Source: Actinomycetota bacterium
GTDB taxonomy: Bacteria; Actinomycetota; Actinomycetes; Actinomycetales; Dermatophilaceae
Assembly: GCA_020160805.1 (NCBI GenBank)
Contig: JAIUPO010000021.1
Location: 1-64,000 of the forward strand
Direction: 5' to 3'
DNA: 64,000 bases
Under the pieces are notes generated by a model that was not told the origin of the DNA, did not search any database, and was given only the letters and a program-made list of their open reading frames with translations. A program made the position numbers and the translations under genes. Of the stretch, positions 11,007 through 19,417 are shown in pieces; position 1 is the stretch's first letter, and each line of letters starts with the position of its first letter.

Positions 11007-11961
11007 ATGCGCGACCTCTCAGCTGTTCGACGAAACCGAGGCGGTTGGCTGCCAGACTCACCACTGTTTGGGCCAGGGTGGAGTTCAGCGCAGGGTGTGA
11101 GTCTGACCATGCGAGGACGGCAGCCGCGAATCGCAAGACGGGTCGATGGGCTAGTGCTCCCACCACTGCAGCAAGCGCCTTTTCGCGTGGCGCCCGCGCG
11201 GCGCCGGGAACGCTGACTCTCACCGTGGGCACCTGCCGCGCCTCGGGATTCTTCGACAGGACTAGTGGGAGCCCGAAGAAGGCAGCCTTGTGGACTTTGT
11301 CCACATACTGCTGCCAGTTCATCTTGACCTCGTGATGCTCAGCCATTGACTCAACTGGGGCCAGACGGTGCTTCAGGCCCGCGCGTGCGCTTCGGAATCC
11401 GAAGTCGAGGTCTTCACCGCCATACATGCGGTAGTCCTCGTCATATCCCTCGATGGCGAGGTAGTCTGCCCGCTCGACTGAGTTGTTCATCGACACGAAG
11501 CGATGCGGGGGTACTTCTTCACCCTCTGACCGTGCATGCCGAGTGGACTTGAAGCGATAGTAGTTGCTGGTTTGGGCCCAGGTCCTCGGGAAGGAAACGT
11601 GGCCAGAAGCGACCACTCTGGGCTGGTCGTGAGCGGCCAGGTGCGCAGCCAAGAATCCAGAGCCGACCCGCAAGTCGTCATCCAGGATGACCAAGAGATC
11701 GCCCGTCGATCTGAGTGCACCGGCATTTCGTTTCGTTGCAACCACGTTCTCCGACAGAACATGCTCGGCATGGAGACCACGACGTGCATGAGAGTTGACC
11801 AAAGCTCGAGAGTCGGTGGTGGCTGCGTCGCTGTCGACCACGATGACCTCATGGGGGGACTCGGTCTGCTGCGCCAGGTCGTGCAATAGGGCGTCAAGTT
11901 CCGCGAGACGATCGTGGGTGGCGATGACGACGCTCACATTGCGAGGCGGCTCCCAAGTCAT
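10984..11961 (-). CDS. Glycosyltransferase family 2 (GT-A fold)
   Basis: About 325 residues. The GT-A features are VSVVIATHDRLAELDALL at the N-terminus, VIVVDSDA, KRNAGALRSTGDLLVILDDD carrying the metal-binding Asp cluster, and ED near YGGEDLDFGFRSARAG as the probable catalytic base region. It would add one sugar of the repeat unit on the cytoplasmic face of the membrane. The ATG at 11961 is chosen because it overlaps the CapG stop as ATGA, matching the rest of the operon. A GTG five codons upstream is possible. The 3' end overlaps the polymerase start by 23 bases. The sugar donor cannot be deduced. Confidence 0.87.
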   Translation of the reverse strand: MTWEPPRNVSVVIATHDRLAELDALLHDLAQQTESPHEVIVVDSDAATTDSRALVNSHARRGLHAEHVLSENVVATKRNAGALRSTGDLLVILDDDLRVGSGFLAAHLAAHDQPRVVASGHVSFPRTWAQTSNYYRFKSTRHARSEGEEVPPHRFVSMNNSVERADYLAIEGYDEDYRMYGGEDLDFGFRSARAGLKHRLAPVESMAEHHEVKMNWQQYVDKVHKAAFFGLPLVLSKNPEARQVPTVRVSVPGAARAPREKALAAVVGALAHRPVLRFAAAVLAWSDSHPALNSTLAQTVVSLAANRLGFVEQLRGRAYAPVARP

Positions 11962-13088
11962 CGAATACCCGCCCACTGGTGATGCCGCCCAGCGGTGGAG
12001 AGGATGAACTTCACCGTGCGCTCGCTCGTGTTGGCGATGAGGTAATCATCGGGGGTGAGATGGCTGACGCCGTGACGCTCGTAGCCGCTCGCCATGGCGA
12101 CGCCGACCGCAGCGACGACGTCCTCAGCATCGAGTCCGGTCATGATGATGCCGCCAGTGTCCAGGGCCTCCGGCCGCTCGATCGAGTCGCGCAGGGTGAC
12201 TGCCGGGAAGCCGAGGATCGAGCTTTCCTCGGCGATGGTCCCTGAGTCGGACAGGCAGCACGCGGCCGAGAGCTGGAGCTTGTTGTAGTCGTGGAAGCCC
12301 AGCGGCTCGCTGAAGATTACACCCTCCGGCTCGGTCCACCCCGGCAGTGCCTCGAGCCGCTTGCGGGTACGCGGATGGGTCGACACGAAGACTGGTAGCC
12401 CGTAGGTGGCATGCACTGCGGTGAGGCAGTCGAGGAGCATCCGTAGCCGATCTGGTGAGTCGACGTTCTCCTCGCGGTGCGCGCTGACGAGGAAATAGCC
12501 ACCCTCGGTGAGCCCCTTGTCCTCGAGGACCGTCGAGGCGGCGATCTCGGCGCGGTACGCATCGAGCACCTCCCGCATGGGCGAGCCTGTCTTGAGGATG
12601 CGGCGAGGGTGCAGCCCTTCGGCCAGCAGGTTGCGCCGCGCGTGCTCGGTGTAGACGAGGTTGAAGTCGCTGACATGGTCGACCAGCCGTCGGTTCGTCT
12701 CCTCGGGCACGTTGAGGTCGAAGCACCGGTTGCCGGCCTCCATGTGGTACACGGGGACCTTCTTGCGGCGTGCCATGAGCGCTGCGATGCAGGAGTTGGT
12801 GTCGCCGAGCACGAGGAGCGCATCCGGCTGCTCGCGGTCGAGGACGTCCTCGACCGCGATAAGCGTCCCGCCGAGGACCTTCCCGAGGCTCGAGGTGTCC
12901 ACCCCGAGCATGTGGTCGGGCTTGCGGATCCCCAGGTCGTCGAAGAAGACCTGGTTGAGCTCGTAGTCGTAGTTCTGCCCGGTGTGCACCAGGACGTGCT
13001 CGATCCCGTCGGTGGAGTCGAGGCGATGCAGTACCCGAGAGAGCCTGATGAGCTCCGGGCGGGTGCCGACGACGGTCATGACCTTCAA
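11958..13088 (-). CDS. capG: UDP-N-acetyl sugar 2-epimerase, CapG/FnlC-like
   Basis: The 376-residue protein belongs to the non-hydrolysing UDP-GlcNAc 2-epimerase family. Visible motifs are VVGTRPELIRLSRVL at the start, LVLGDTNSC, HMEAGNRCFDLNVPEETNRR and the late SDSGTIAEESSILGFPAVTL. With CapE- and CapF-like genes upstream in the same operon, the most likely reaction is the last step of UDP-N-acetyl-L-fucosamine synthesis, C2 epimerisation of the talose intermediate. If it stood alone, UDP-ManNAc synthesis (WecB) would be the alternative. The predicted TTG start overlaps the GNAT stop by four bases. An ATG three codons further in is also possible. Confidence 0.85.
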   Translation of the reverse strand: MKVMTVVGTRPELIRLSRVLHRLDSTDGIEHVLVHTGQNYDYELNQVFFDDLGIRKPDHMLGVDTSSLGKVLGGTLIAVEDVLDREQPDALLVLGDTNSCIAALMARRKKVPVYHMEAGNRCFDLNVPEETNRRLVDHVSDFNLVYTEHARRNLLAEGLHPRRILKTGSPMREVLDAYRAEIAASTVLEDKGLTEGGYFLVSAHREENVDSPDRLRMLLDCLTAVHATYGLPVFVSTHPRTRKRLEALPGWTEPEGVIFSEPLGFHDYNKLQLSAACCLSDSGTIAEESSILGFPAVTLRDSIERPEALDTGGIIMTGLDAEDVVAAVGVAMASGYERHGVSHLTPDDYLIANTSERTVKFILSTAGRHHQWAGIR

Positions 13089-13705
13089 TTCGAGGCTCCT
13101 GTGGGCAGCGTGACGGTGTAGGTGTGCATCGATCGTCCCTCAGGCGTGGATGCGGTACCGGCGATCGTCCACCCTGCGCGCTGGTAGAAGCGGTTGACTG
13201 CTTCGTTATCGATGGCGTCCGTCGTGAGGTACGCGGTGGAGGCGCCCTTCGACGCAGCCAGCTCGGACCATCGGGAGATGAGATCCGCGCCGAGGCCGAT
13301 GTCCCGACGGGCGGGGTCCACGCAGATAGAGCTGAGGAGCGCGCCGCCGGTCGGTGCGTGGTCGGCGCCCCCGCGGTAGAGCAGCCCGCGGAGCAGGCGC
13401 CGGATCGACCGGGGGCGGGTGATCGCAGCGCGAGCCGATGCCACGCCGAAACCGACGAGGCGGCGCCGAAGCAGACGGGTGAAGAATCCTTGCGGCTCGA
13501 TCGTGCCCACGACGCAGCCCACTGGTGTGCCGCCGTCGCGCGCGACGACGGTGACGGCCGTGGGGTCCCCCACGAATCCGAGGTAAAACTGCCGGAGGAA
13601 GGGGACGCCGAGAGAGCTGAGGAAGAAGCTTGGGAAGGCCCGCGCGTGCAGCCGCGCGAGGGCGTCGGCGTCCTCACGGCGGATGGGCGACATCTGCACC
13701 GTCAA
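13085..13705 (-). CDS. GNAT-family N-acetyltransferase
   Basis: A 206-residue GNAT protein. The acetyl-CoA-binding motif A is seen as LLSSICVDPARRDIGLGADL near residues 125-145, and the C-terminal motif B as NEAVNRFYQRAGW. It begins at a TTG overlapping the capF stop and ends overlapping the capG start, so it sits inside the capE-capF-capG set. The canonical FucNAc pathway has no acetyltransferase step, so this protein probably acetylates another sugar amine or hydroxyl of the glycan, or acts on an unrelated small molecule. An ATG four codons into the frame is an alternative start. Confidence 0.8.
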   Translation of the reverse strand: MTVQMSPIRREDADALARLHARAFPSFFLSSLGVPFLRQFYLGFVGDPTAVTVVARDGGTPVGCVVGTIEPQGFFTRLLRRRLVGFGVASARAAITRPRSIRRLLRGLLYRGGADHAPTGGALLSSICVDPARRDIGLGADLISRWSELAASKGASTAYLTTDAIDNEAVNRFYQRAGWTIAGTASTPEGRSMHTYTVTLPTGASN

Positions 13706-14802
13706 TCCAACCTCACCGGCTCGGGGAAGGTGTCGGGTGCGTCCGGCCGGAAGAGCTCGTGGCTCCAGAACTGGGTGAGAAGCACCTCGTCACCGGTGTT
13801 GGTGATGTTGTGCACCCACCCGACCGGCATGTCGATGGCGACGGGCTCGTCGCCCGTCGCGGGGAAGGTCAGCACCTCGTCGCTGAACATCTTGCGTAGC
13901 TCCATCGTCGCGGACCCGGAGATCACCGCGAAGCGCTCGATCTTGTGCAAGTGATAGTGCTCGCCGCGCGTGATGCCGGGGACCGTCGTGGAGAAGGACG
14001 TCTGGCCCTCACCGCCGCGGCAGCGCACGGTCTCGACGAAGGATCCGCGCGGGTCGCTGTGCGGGGTGAGGCGGATCGGGTAGTGCTCCGGGAAGAGCGC
14101 CGCGCGGTAGGTGTTGAAGAGGTCGATGCGGAACTTCGTGCTGAGGTCGGGGATCTCGCCGGTCGGCACGTAGCTCGCGTGGAACTCCTGGAGCAGGTCC
14201 CAGACCTCCTGCACGCTGTGGGTCTCGGGCTCGGGGGTGAGCCGTCCGTCACTCGTCTCGAGCCCGTCTAGGAGGGCCTGGGCCGCGTCCTGGACGTGCA
14301 GCAGGCCGACCTGGTTGTCGTTGATGGACGGGGTCTCGCCCCGCACGGTGGCGTCGACGAAGGTGGCGACAAAGGAGTTGTACTGCGGTCGGCCGTGCTC
14401 GCCGAAGATGTTGGGCAGCAGCACGTCGACGAGATGGCCGACGCCGGTCTGGGTGGCGTCACGGAGGATCTCCGCTGCCCGCTCCTTGCCCCGCCCGTAG
14501 GGGGTCCCGTTCCCCGCCTGGATGGAGTTGGCGTAGACGATGCGAAGGGGGTGGCCCGCCCCGCGGATCGCGGCGGCGAGGTCCTCGGCCAGGGCTACGT
14601 TGCCACCCTCGAGCTCGTCGTCAGTCTCGGCACGATTCACACCTGCGATGTGAATGACCGCATCGCTGTCGGCGACGAGCAGTGGGAGGTCGTGCCACTC
14701 GTCGCGGCCGACGGGGACGACCTCGTGATCGGTGAGTGCGTGCAGCCGTAGCCGGGTGTGCCAGCCGAGGAAGCCGCGGGCGCCGGTGAGCAGGATCTTC
14801 AT
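13702..14802 (-). CDS. capF: CapF-like bifunctional reductase/cupin of the FucNAc pathway
   Basis: The 366-residue protein has the two CapF/FnlB domains. An N-terminal Rossmann reductase starts with LLTGARGFLGWHTRL and contains YGRGKERAAEIL as its catalytic Y-x3-K-like site. A C-terminal cupin follows (SDPRGSFVETVRCRGGEG, then GEHYHLHKIERFAVISG with the metal-binding histidines). CapF converts the 4-keto-talose intermediate made by CapE into UDP-2-acetamido-2,6-dideoxy-L-talose. The ATG overlaps the capE stop by four bases. Domain order and length agree with the family, so the assignment is firm in this context. Confidence 0.9.
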   Translation of the reverse strand: MKILLTGARGFLGWHTRLRLHALTDHEVVPVGRDEWHDLPLLVADSDAVIHIAGVNRAETDDELEGGNVALAEDLAAAIRGAGHPLRIVYANSIQAGNGTPYGRGKERAAEILRDATQTGVGHLVDVLLPNIFGEHGRPQYNSFVATFVDATVRGETPSINDNQVGLLHVQDAAQALLDGLETSDGRLTPEPETHSVQEVWDLLQEFHASYVPTGEIPDLSTKFRIDLFNTYRAALFPEHYPIRLTPHSDPRGSFVETVRCRGGEGQTSFSTTVPGITRGEHYHLHKIERFAVISGSATMELRKMFSDEVLTFPATGDEPVAIDMPVGWVHNITNTGDEVLLTQFWSHELFRPDAPDTFPEPVRLD

Positions 14803-15821
14803 CGTCGAGCCTCCAGGACGGCCTGCATCTCGGGCAGGGCAGCGACCAGCGCCTTGGTCTGCTCGAGGTCCATACGCTGGGTGTTGTTTGAGTCATAGTC
14901 CGTCACCTCGACGGTCTCCTCTTCGCCCTGCTCCACATAGACCGCATAGTCCAGACTGCGCGCGTCCAGCGGCACGCGGAAATAGTCTCCCTGGTCCGTC
15001 GCCTTGGCCATCTCCTCGCGAGACAAAAGCGTCTCGAACATCTTCTCCCCGTGGCGCATCCCGATGCGGTGAACCGTCGGATCCGCACCCATCAGCTCGG
15101 CGACGGCGCGCGCCAGAGTGGCGACCGTGCAGGCCGGCGCCTTCTTGACGAAGAGGTCTCCCGACTGGGCATGCAGGAACGCGTGCTTGACCAGGTCGAC
15201 CGACTCGTCCAGCGACATCAGGAAGCGTGTCATCGATGGCTCCGTGACCGTCAGCGGCCGGCCCTGCTGGATCTGCTGGACGAAGAGCGGGATGACCGAG
15301 CCGCGCGAATACATGACATTGCCGTAGCGCGTGACGGAGACGGTCGTCCGGGATTCGGGGTGGTTGCGAGCGAACGCCTGCGCGGTCTTCTCCATCAGGG
15401 CCTTGCTCATGCCCATCGCATTGACCGGATAGACCGCCTTGTCGGTGCTCAGGCACACGACCGAGCGCAGCTCGTGCTCGTGCGCGGACTCGATGACATT
15501 CTGACTACCCAAGACATTGGTCTTGACCGCTTGGTCGGGAAAGAACTCACAGCTCGGCACCTGCTTTAGCGCGGCCGCGTGGAAGGCGTAGTCCGCCCCC
15601 GTCATTGCTGAGTCGACACTGTGACGATCCCGAACGTCGCCAAGGAAGAAGCGCAGGCGGGTATCGCTGAACTGCTGGCGCATTTCATCCTGCTTCGCCT
15701 CGTCCCGCGAGAAGATGTGGATGCGCGCGACCCCTTCCGTGAGCAAATGCCTGGCCATCGTGCGTCCGAACGAGCCAGTCCCACCGGTGATGACGATGGT
15801 GGCGCCCGCGAGCTGCGTCAC
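14799..15821 (-). CDS. capE: UDP-GlcNAc 4,6-dehydratase/5-epimerase, CapE/FnlA-like
   Basis: The 340-residue protein is a short FlaA1/CapE-type dehydratase. It has the nucleotide-binding GGTGSFGRTMARHLL, the STDKAVYPVNAMGMSKALME region and RYGNVMYSRGSVIPLF. The usual catalytic Tyr of the short-chain dehydrogenase motif is replaced by Met four residues before the Lys (MGMSK), as known for CapE and relatives. It makes the 4-keto-6-deoxy intermediate, with 5-epimerisation, that CapF then reduces. It begins at a GTG overlapping the stop of the glycosyltransferase upstream. Together with capF and capG it forms a complete UDP-N-acetyl-L-fucosamine route. Confidence 0.9.
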   Translation of the reverse strand: MTQLAGATIVITGGTGSFGRTMARHLLTEGVARIHIFSRDEAKQDEMRQQFSDTRLRFFLGDVRDRHSVDSAMTGADYAFHAAALKQVPSCEFFPDQAVKTNVLGSQNVIESAHEHELRSVVCLSTDKAVYPVNAMGMSKALMEKTAQAFARNHPESRTTVSVTRYGNVMYSRGSVIPLFVQQIQQGRPLTVTEPSMTRFLMSLDESVDLVKHAFLHAQSGDLFVKKAPACTVATLARAVAELMGADPTVHRIGMRHGEKMFETLLSREEMAKATDQGDYFRVPLDARSLDYAVYVEQGEEETVEVTDYDSNNTQRMDLEQTKALVAALPEMQAVLEARR

Positions 15822-17041
15822 TTGCCGCCCCTTCCTGCATAGTCGAGAAGTTCATGGAGATGCGTCCCCGCGGCAGTGGTCGTGAAGTTCGCCTCAAATA
15901 GCATTCGAGCCCGTTGACCCGCTGCCAGCCGTTGTTCCACCGACGTTGACAGAATCCTACGGAGCACGTGCTGTGTCGCCTCGACGTCACCGGGCGGGCT
16001 CGACCAGCCCGCCCCAGCGGCGGTGACGAGTTCGGCCGGGTCCCCGGCCGCATGCACAAGAACCGGTCGGCCCGAAGCGAGGGAAGTCTGCACCTTGCTT
16101 GGCATCGTCACCCGCATCAGTGGGGTGTCCTGAAGGGAGACGACTTGCACGTCAGCGCCCATGATGAGGCGTCCTATCTCGGCTGAGCCGACCGCGGGAC
16201 GGAGATGAACATTCGGCATTCCTGCGGCTGCGTCCTCGACTGCGTCACGCGCGACACCGTCGCCCACGATGACGAGATGGGCGCGCTCTATTCCGGCGAA
16301 GGCGCGCACCAACGGGACGAGGTCTTGCAAGGGGCCGATATTGCCGGCATATAGAAACACCAGATCGTCATTGAGTCCGAGCTCGGCGCGCCAATCCATC
16401 GGGTCATGCACGTCGAGGAAAGAATCGTCCACCGAGTTGGGGGTGTAGTGAATCTTGGGAGCGGGGACGCCGCGGGATCGCAGCACGTCCGCCATGCCGG
16501 GCGAAATGACCCCGATGGCCCCGCAGGAGCGGTAGCTGGCCCGGCAGAAAGCGTCGAGAGAACGGCCGATGATCTTGCCGGACAGTCCCTCGTTCATGCC
16601 GCTGCCGGTGACGCTGTCCGGCCAAAGATCCTGAACGATCATCGCCCTCGGCGCGCGGACGCCGCGGCGCGCCAGCATGGCGGGCAGGGCCGCCGTTGCG
16701 GGGGAGGAGTAGATCAGCCAGGCGTCGGGTTTCGGCATGCGGGTGTTGGCGACCATCGACGCCCCGGCGGCGAAGCTCAGGTAGTTGGCAATCCGGCGCA
16801 CCGCATGGGCGTCATGGCTGGGATACAGGGGTGCGCGGTGGATCGTGAGCCCGTCGCTAACGACCTCACGTTGGTATGGGCGCAGGCGCCAGCCCTCGGG
16901 CAGTCGGCCGGTTGGATAGTTCGGGAAGCCGGTGAGGACGTCGACGGTATGGCCGAGGTCCCGTAGCGACTGCGAGATCGCCGACGGGACCATGGTCCCC
17001 GGTTCCGGCGGGAACCACTGCGTGACAAGACAGACTCTCAC
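15818..17041 (-). CDS. Glycosyltransferase family 4
   Basis: About 407 residues from a GTG at 17041 that overlaps the PglD-like stop. The N-terminal RVCLVTQWFPPEPGTM is the pattern of WbuB/WbpH-like GT4 enzymes. The C-terminal domain carries LVFLYAGNIGPLQDLVPLV, LVIVGDGVARD and MRVTMPSKVQTSLASGRPVL. WbuB-type enzymes add N-acetyl-L-fucosamine as second sugar to undecaprenyl-diphosphate-linked HexNAc. This gene lies between the priming-sugar genes and the FucNAc genes, so transfer of FucNAc onto the first sugar is the best guess. That specificity is inference. The GT-B fold assignment is secure. Confidence 0.87.
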   Translation of the reverse strand: MRVCLVTQWFPPEPGTMVPSAISQSLRDLGHTVDVLTGFPNYPTGRLPEGWRLRPYQREVVSDGLTIHRAPLYPSHDAHAVRRIANYLSFAAGASMVANTRMPKPDAWLIYSSPATAALPAMLARRGVRAPRAMIVQDLWPDSVTGSGMNEGLSGKIIGRSLDAFCRASYRSCGAIGVISPGMADVLRSRGVPAPKIHYTPNSVDDSFLDVHDPMDWRAELGLNDDLVFLYAGNIGPLQDLVPLVRAFAGIERAHLVIVGDGVARDAVEDAAAGMPNVHLRPAVGSAEIGRLIMGADVQVVSLQDTPLMRVTMPSKVQTSLASGRPVLVHAAGDPAELVTAAGAGWSSPPGDVEATQHVLRRILSTSVEQRLAAGQRARMLFEANFTTTAAGTHLHELLDYAGRGGK

Positions 17042-17670
17042 CGCGCTGGAATGCCCTTGACGATGACGTCGTCCGCGACGTCCTTGGTGACGAGGGCGCC
17101 GGCGCCCACAGTGGATCGCGCGCCGACCGACAGGTTTTGCAAGATGGCGGACGTCGTGCCGATGAGGGTCTGGGCGGCCACCTCGACACCCCCCGAGATC
17201 GCCACGAGCGGATTCACGGTGACGTAATCGTGCAAGGTCACGTCGTGGCCGACGGTGACATTGAGGTTCAGATGCACGTGCCGTCCAGTGCGAATATTCG
17301 TTGTCGCCCGGACCCCCGCGCAGACGATGGTTCCCGGTCCGAGCTCGACGTCGCGGCCCAAGCTGGTGTGTGGGTGCACCAAGGTGGCGGCCGACCACCC
17401 TGCCTCAGTGAAACGTGCATCGAGAATGCGCCGCGGGTGACCCGAACCGATGCCGAGGACGAAGTGCTCGGGCTCCGTGGCGAGGACTTCGTCGACACTG
17501 CCGAGAACGCGATGACCGAGTGCCTCGACCCGCTGCAGATTTTCACCGCTCGGTGTGTCGTCGACGAAGCCCATGACCTCCCAGGTAGGAGCCACGGCAT
17601 TGATGGCGTGGATGACGTGCTCGACCTCGCGACCGAAGCCGCCGGCGCCCACGATGACGATGCGTTTCAT
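17038..17670 (-). CDS. pglD: Sugar O/N-acyltransferase, PglD/NeuD-like
   Basis: A 210-residue protein with a Rossmann-like N-terminal domain (KRIVIVGAGGFGREVEHVI) and a left-handed beta-helix of hexapeptide repeats in the second half. The repeats include VGHDVTLHDYVTVNPLVAIS, whose His matches the catalytic base region of PglD. PglD acetylates the 4-amino group of the UDP-sugar made by PglE, giving UDP-N,N'-diacetylbacillosamine. The PglF-, PglE- and PglC-like genes just upstream support that role. The ATG overlaps the previous stop by four bases. NeuD-type O-acetyltransferase is the alternative. Confidence 0.82.
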   Translation of the reverse strand: MKRIVIVGAGGFGREVEHVIHAINAVAPTWEVMGFVDDTPSGENLQRVEALGHRVLGSVDEVLATEPEHFVLGIGSGHPRRILDARFTEAGWSAATLVHPHTSLGRDVELGPGTIVCAGVRATTNIRTGRHVHLNLNVTVGHDVTLHDYVTVNPLVAISGGVEVAAQTLIGTTSAILQNLSVGARSTVGAGALVTKDVADDVIVKGIPAR

Positions 17671-18284
17671 GCGGATTGGGCCTCCATGCGGAGAAATTCG
17701 GGCATCGTCGCATCATTGTCGGCAGTGATGCCGTCCCGGCGCAGTACCTGAGTCACTGTGCGGACGATGACGCTCAAATCGAGTCTCAGGTTCGAGGTCT
17801 GCGCATACTTGGTGTCGAGCGCGAACTTCTGCTCCCAGGTGAGGGCGTTGCGGCCGCTGACCTGAGCTAGTCCGGTCATCCCAGGCCGCACATCGTGGCG
17901 ACGTGCTTGCTCGCGTGTGTATCTCGGCAGATAGCGCATGAGCAGCGGGCGCGGCCCGACGATCGACATATCGCCTTTCACCACATTCCACAAACTCGGC
18001 AGCTCGTCGAGGCTGGTGGAGCGCAGCCATACCCCGAAAGCCGTCAACCGCTGGGCGTCCGTGACGAGGCCGGCGGCCTCATCGATATCGCGCATCGACC
18101 GGAATTTGACCAGTTCAAAGGGCTCACCATGCAGGCCCGGACGGGTCTGGCGGAAAAGGACAGGCGTACCAAGCCGACGGCGGACGGCCAGCGCGATAGC
18201 GGCTTGAATGGGGAGGCTGGCCACCACGGCGGGCACGCTGATCGCCAGGTCCAAGGCCCGCTTGCCGCGGTATCCGGGACTCAT
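17667..18284 (-). CDS. pglC: Initiating phosphoglycosyl transferase, PglC-like
   Basis: About 205 residues, the size of the single-domain monotopic phosphoglycosyl transferases such as PglC. The N-terminal reentrant helix is KRALDLAISVPAVVASLPIQ. The catalytic region LVKFRSMRDIDEAA and the later SLDELPSLWNVVKGDMSIVG with PRPLL are family hallmarks. It moves a phospho-sugar to undecaprenyl phosphate, the first membrane step of glycan assembly. The ATG at 18284 is preferred because it overlaps the aminotransferase stop as ATGA. An ATG at 18299 would add five residues. With PglF/E/D-like enzymes in the operon, its substrate is probably a UDP-diacetamido sugar. Confidence 0.88.
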   Translation of the reverse strand: MSPGYRGKRALDLAISVPAVVASLPIQAAIALAVRRRLGTPVLFRQTRPGLHGEPFELVKFRSMRDIDEAAGLVTDAQRLTAFGVWLRSTSLDELPSLWNVVKGDMSIVGPRPLLMRYLPRYTREQARRHDVRPGMTGLAQVSGRNALTWEQKFALDTKYAQTSNLRLDLSVIVRTVTQVLRRDGITADNDATMPEFLRMEAQSA

Positions 18285-19417
18285 TGCGCGTCCAGCCATC
18301 CGGTCAGGCGCTCAACCACACGGTCAAGTTCGCTGTCGGTCAATACGGAACTGCTTGGGAGATTGAGGCCGCGCGCGAACAGGTCTTCGGCGAGCTCGCC
18401 GCCGACGACCGTTGCGTCGGCATAGACCGGCTGCAGATGCATGGGCTTCCACAATTGGCGCGCTTCGATGCCCTCGGCCTGGAGCGCCGCCACGGCCGCG
18501 GCCGCGTCGAACGTCGGGTCGTTGACAACGATCGAGGTCAGCCAGCAATTGTCGCCTCCGTCGCCGGCGTCCCTGCCGAGGATGCGCACGCTGGGCACGT
18601 CCGCGAAATGCCCGGCATACCCGTCGCGGATTGCGCGCCGAGCGGCGAGAAGTTCGGGCAGGCGCGCGAGCTGCGCGTTCCCGATGGCGGCGGAGGTGTG
18701 GGTCATCCGGTAGTTGAAGCCGAGTTCGGTGTGCTCATACCACGGCACATTTTCGCGAGCTTGCGTCGCGAGCTTGCGGGCGTGCGCGACGAGGTCATCG
18801 TCGTCGCTGACCAGCATGCCGCCGCCGAGCGTCGTCAGCAGCTTGTTCACGTTGAAGGAGAAGACGCCGGCCTCACCGAAGGACCCCGCAGGGCGGCCGT
18901 TGTGCGCGGCGCCGAGGGACTCGGCCGCATCACAGAGAAGGGGGATGCCGCGTTCGCGCAGGCCCGGCTCGAGGACCGAATAGTCGGCGCACCGTCCATA
19001 CAGATCGACGGGGACGGCTGCTGCGATCTCGCGGCCTTGAGCCAGCAGTTGGTCCGCGGCGTTGAGCAACAGGTGCGGGTTAACATTCGCATCGCTCGCC
19101 TGCGAGTCGACGAAGACGGGCTCCGCGCCGGTGTAGCGGATCGCATTGGCAGTGGCCGCAAAAGTCATGCTCGAGGTGAGCACCACCGTTCCGGGGCGTG
19201 CCCCGAGGTGGATCAGCGCGAGATGCAAGGCGGCCGTTCCCGAGGAGAGGGCGACGGCATATCGGCACCCAGTCACCTCCGCGATCCCGCGCTCGAACTG
19301 CTCGATGGCGCCGAGATCGACCTTGCCGCCCCGCACGACGTCGACGGACGCGGCGGCGGCTGCTGCTTCCGCCGGACCGAGGGCGGGGACGGAGAGAGCG
19401 ATGACAGGACTGCTCAC
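18281..19417 (-). CDS. pglE: DegT/DnrJ/EryC1 aminotransferase, PglE-like
   Basis: The 378-residue protein is a PLP-dependent sugar 4-aminotransferase. It has ALSSGTAALHLALIHLG near residue 55, the cofactor-binding LLCDAAESLGA, and the Schiff-base lysine in VFSFNVNKLLTTLGGGMLV. It would aminate the 4-keto sugar made by the PglF-like dehydratase, for later acetylation by the PglD-like enzyme. The start is a GTG at 19417 overlapping the dehydratase stop as GTGA. An in-frame extension upstream is possible but would lie inside the previous gene. Confidence 0.88.
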   Translation of the reverse strand: MSSPVIALSVPALGPAEAAAAAASVDVVRGGKVDLGAIEQFERGIAEVTGCRYAVALSSGTAALHLALIHLGARPGTVVLTSSMTFAATANAIRYTGAEPVFVDSQASDANVNPHLLLNAADQLLAQGREIAAAVPVDLYGRCADYSVLEPGLRERGIPLLCDAAESLGAAHNGRPAGSFGEAGVFSFNVNKLLTTLGGGMLVSDDDDLVAHARKLATQARENVPWYEHTELGFNYRMTHTSAAIGNAQLARLPELLAARRAIRDGYAGHFADVPSVRILGRDAGDGGDNCWLTSIVVNDPTFDAAAAVAALQAEGIEARQLWKPMHLQPVYADATVVGGELAEDLFARGLNLPSSSVLTDSELDRVVERLTGWLDAQ

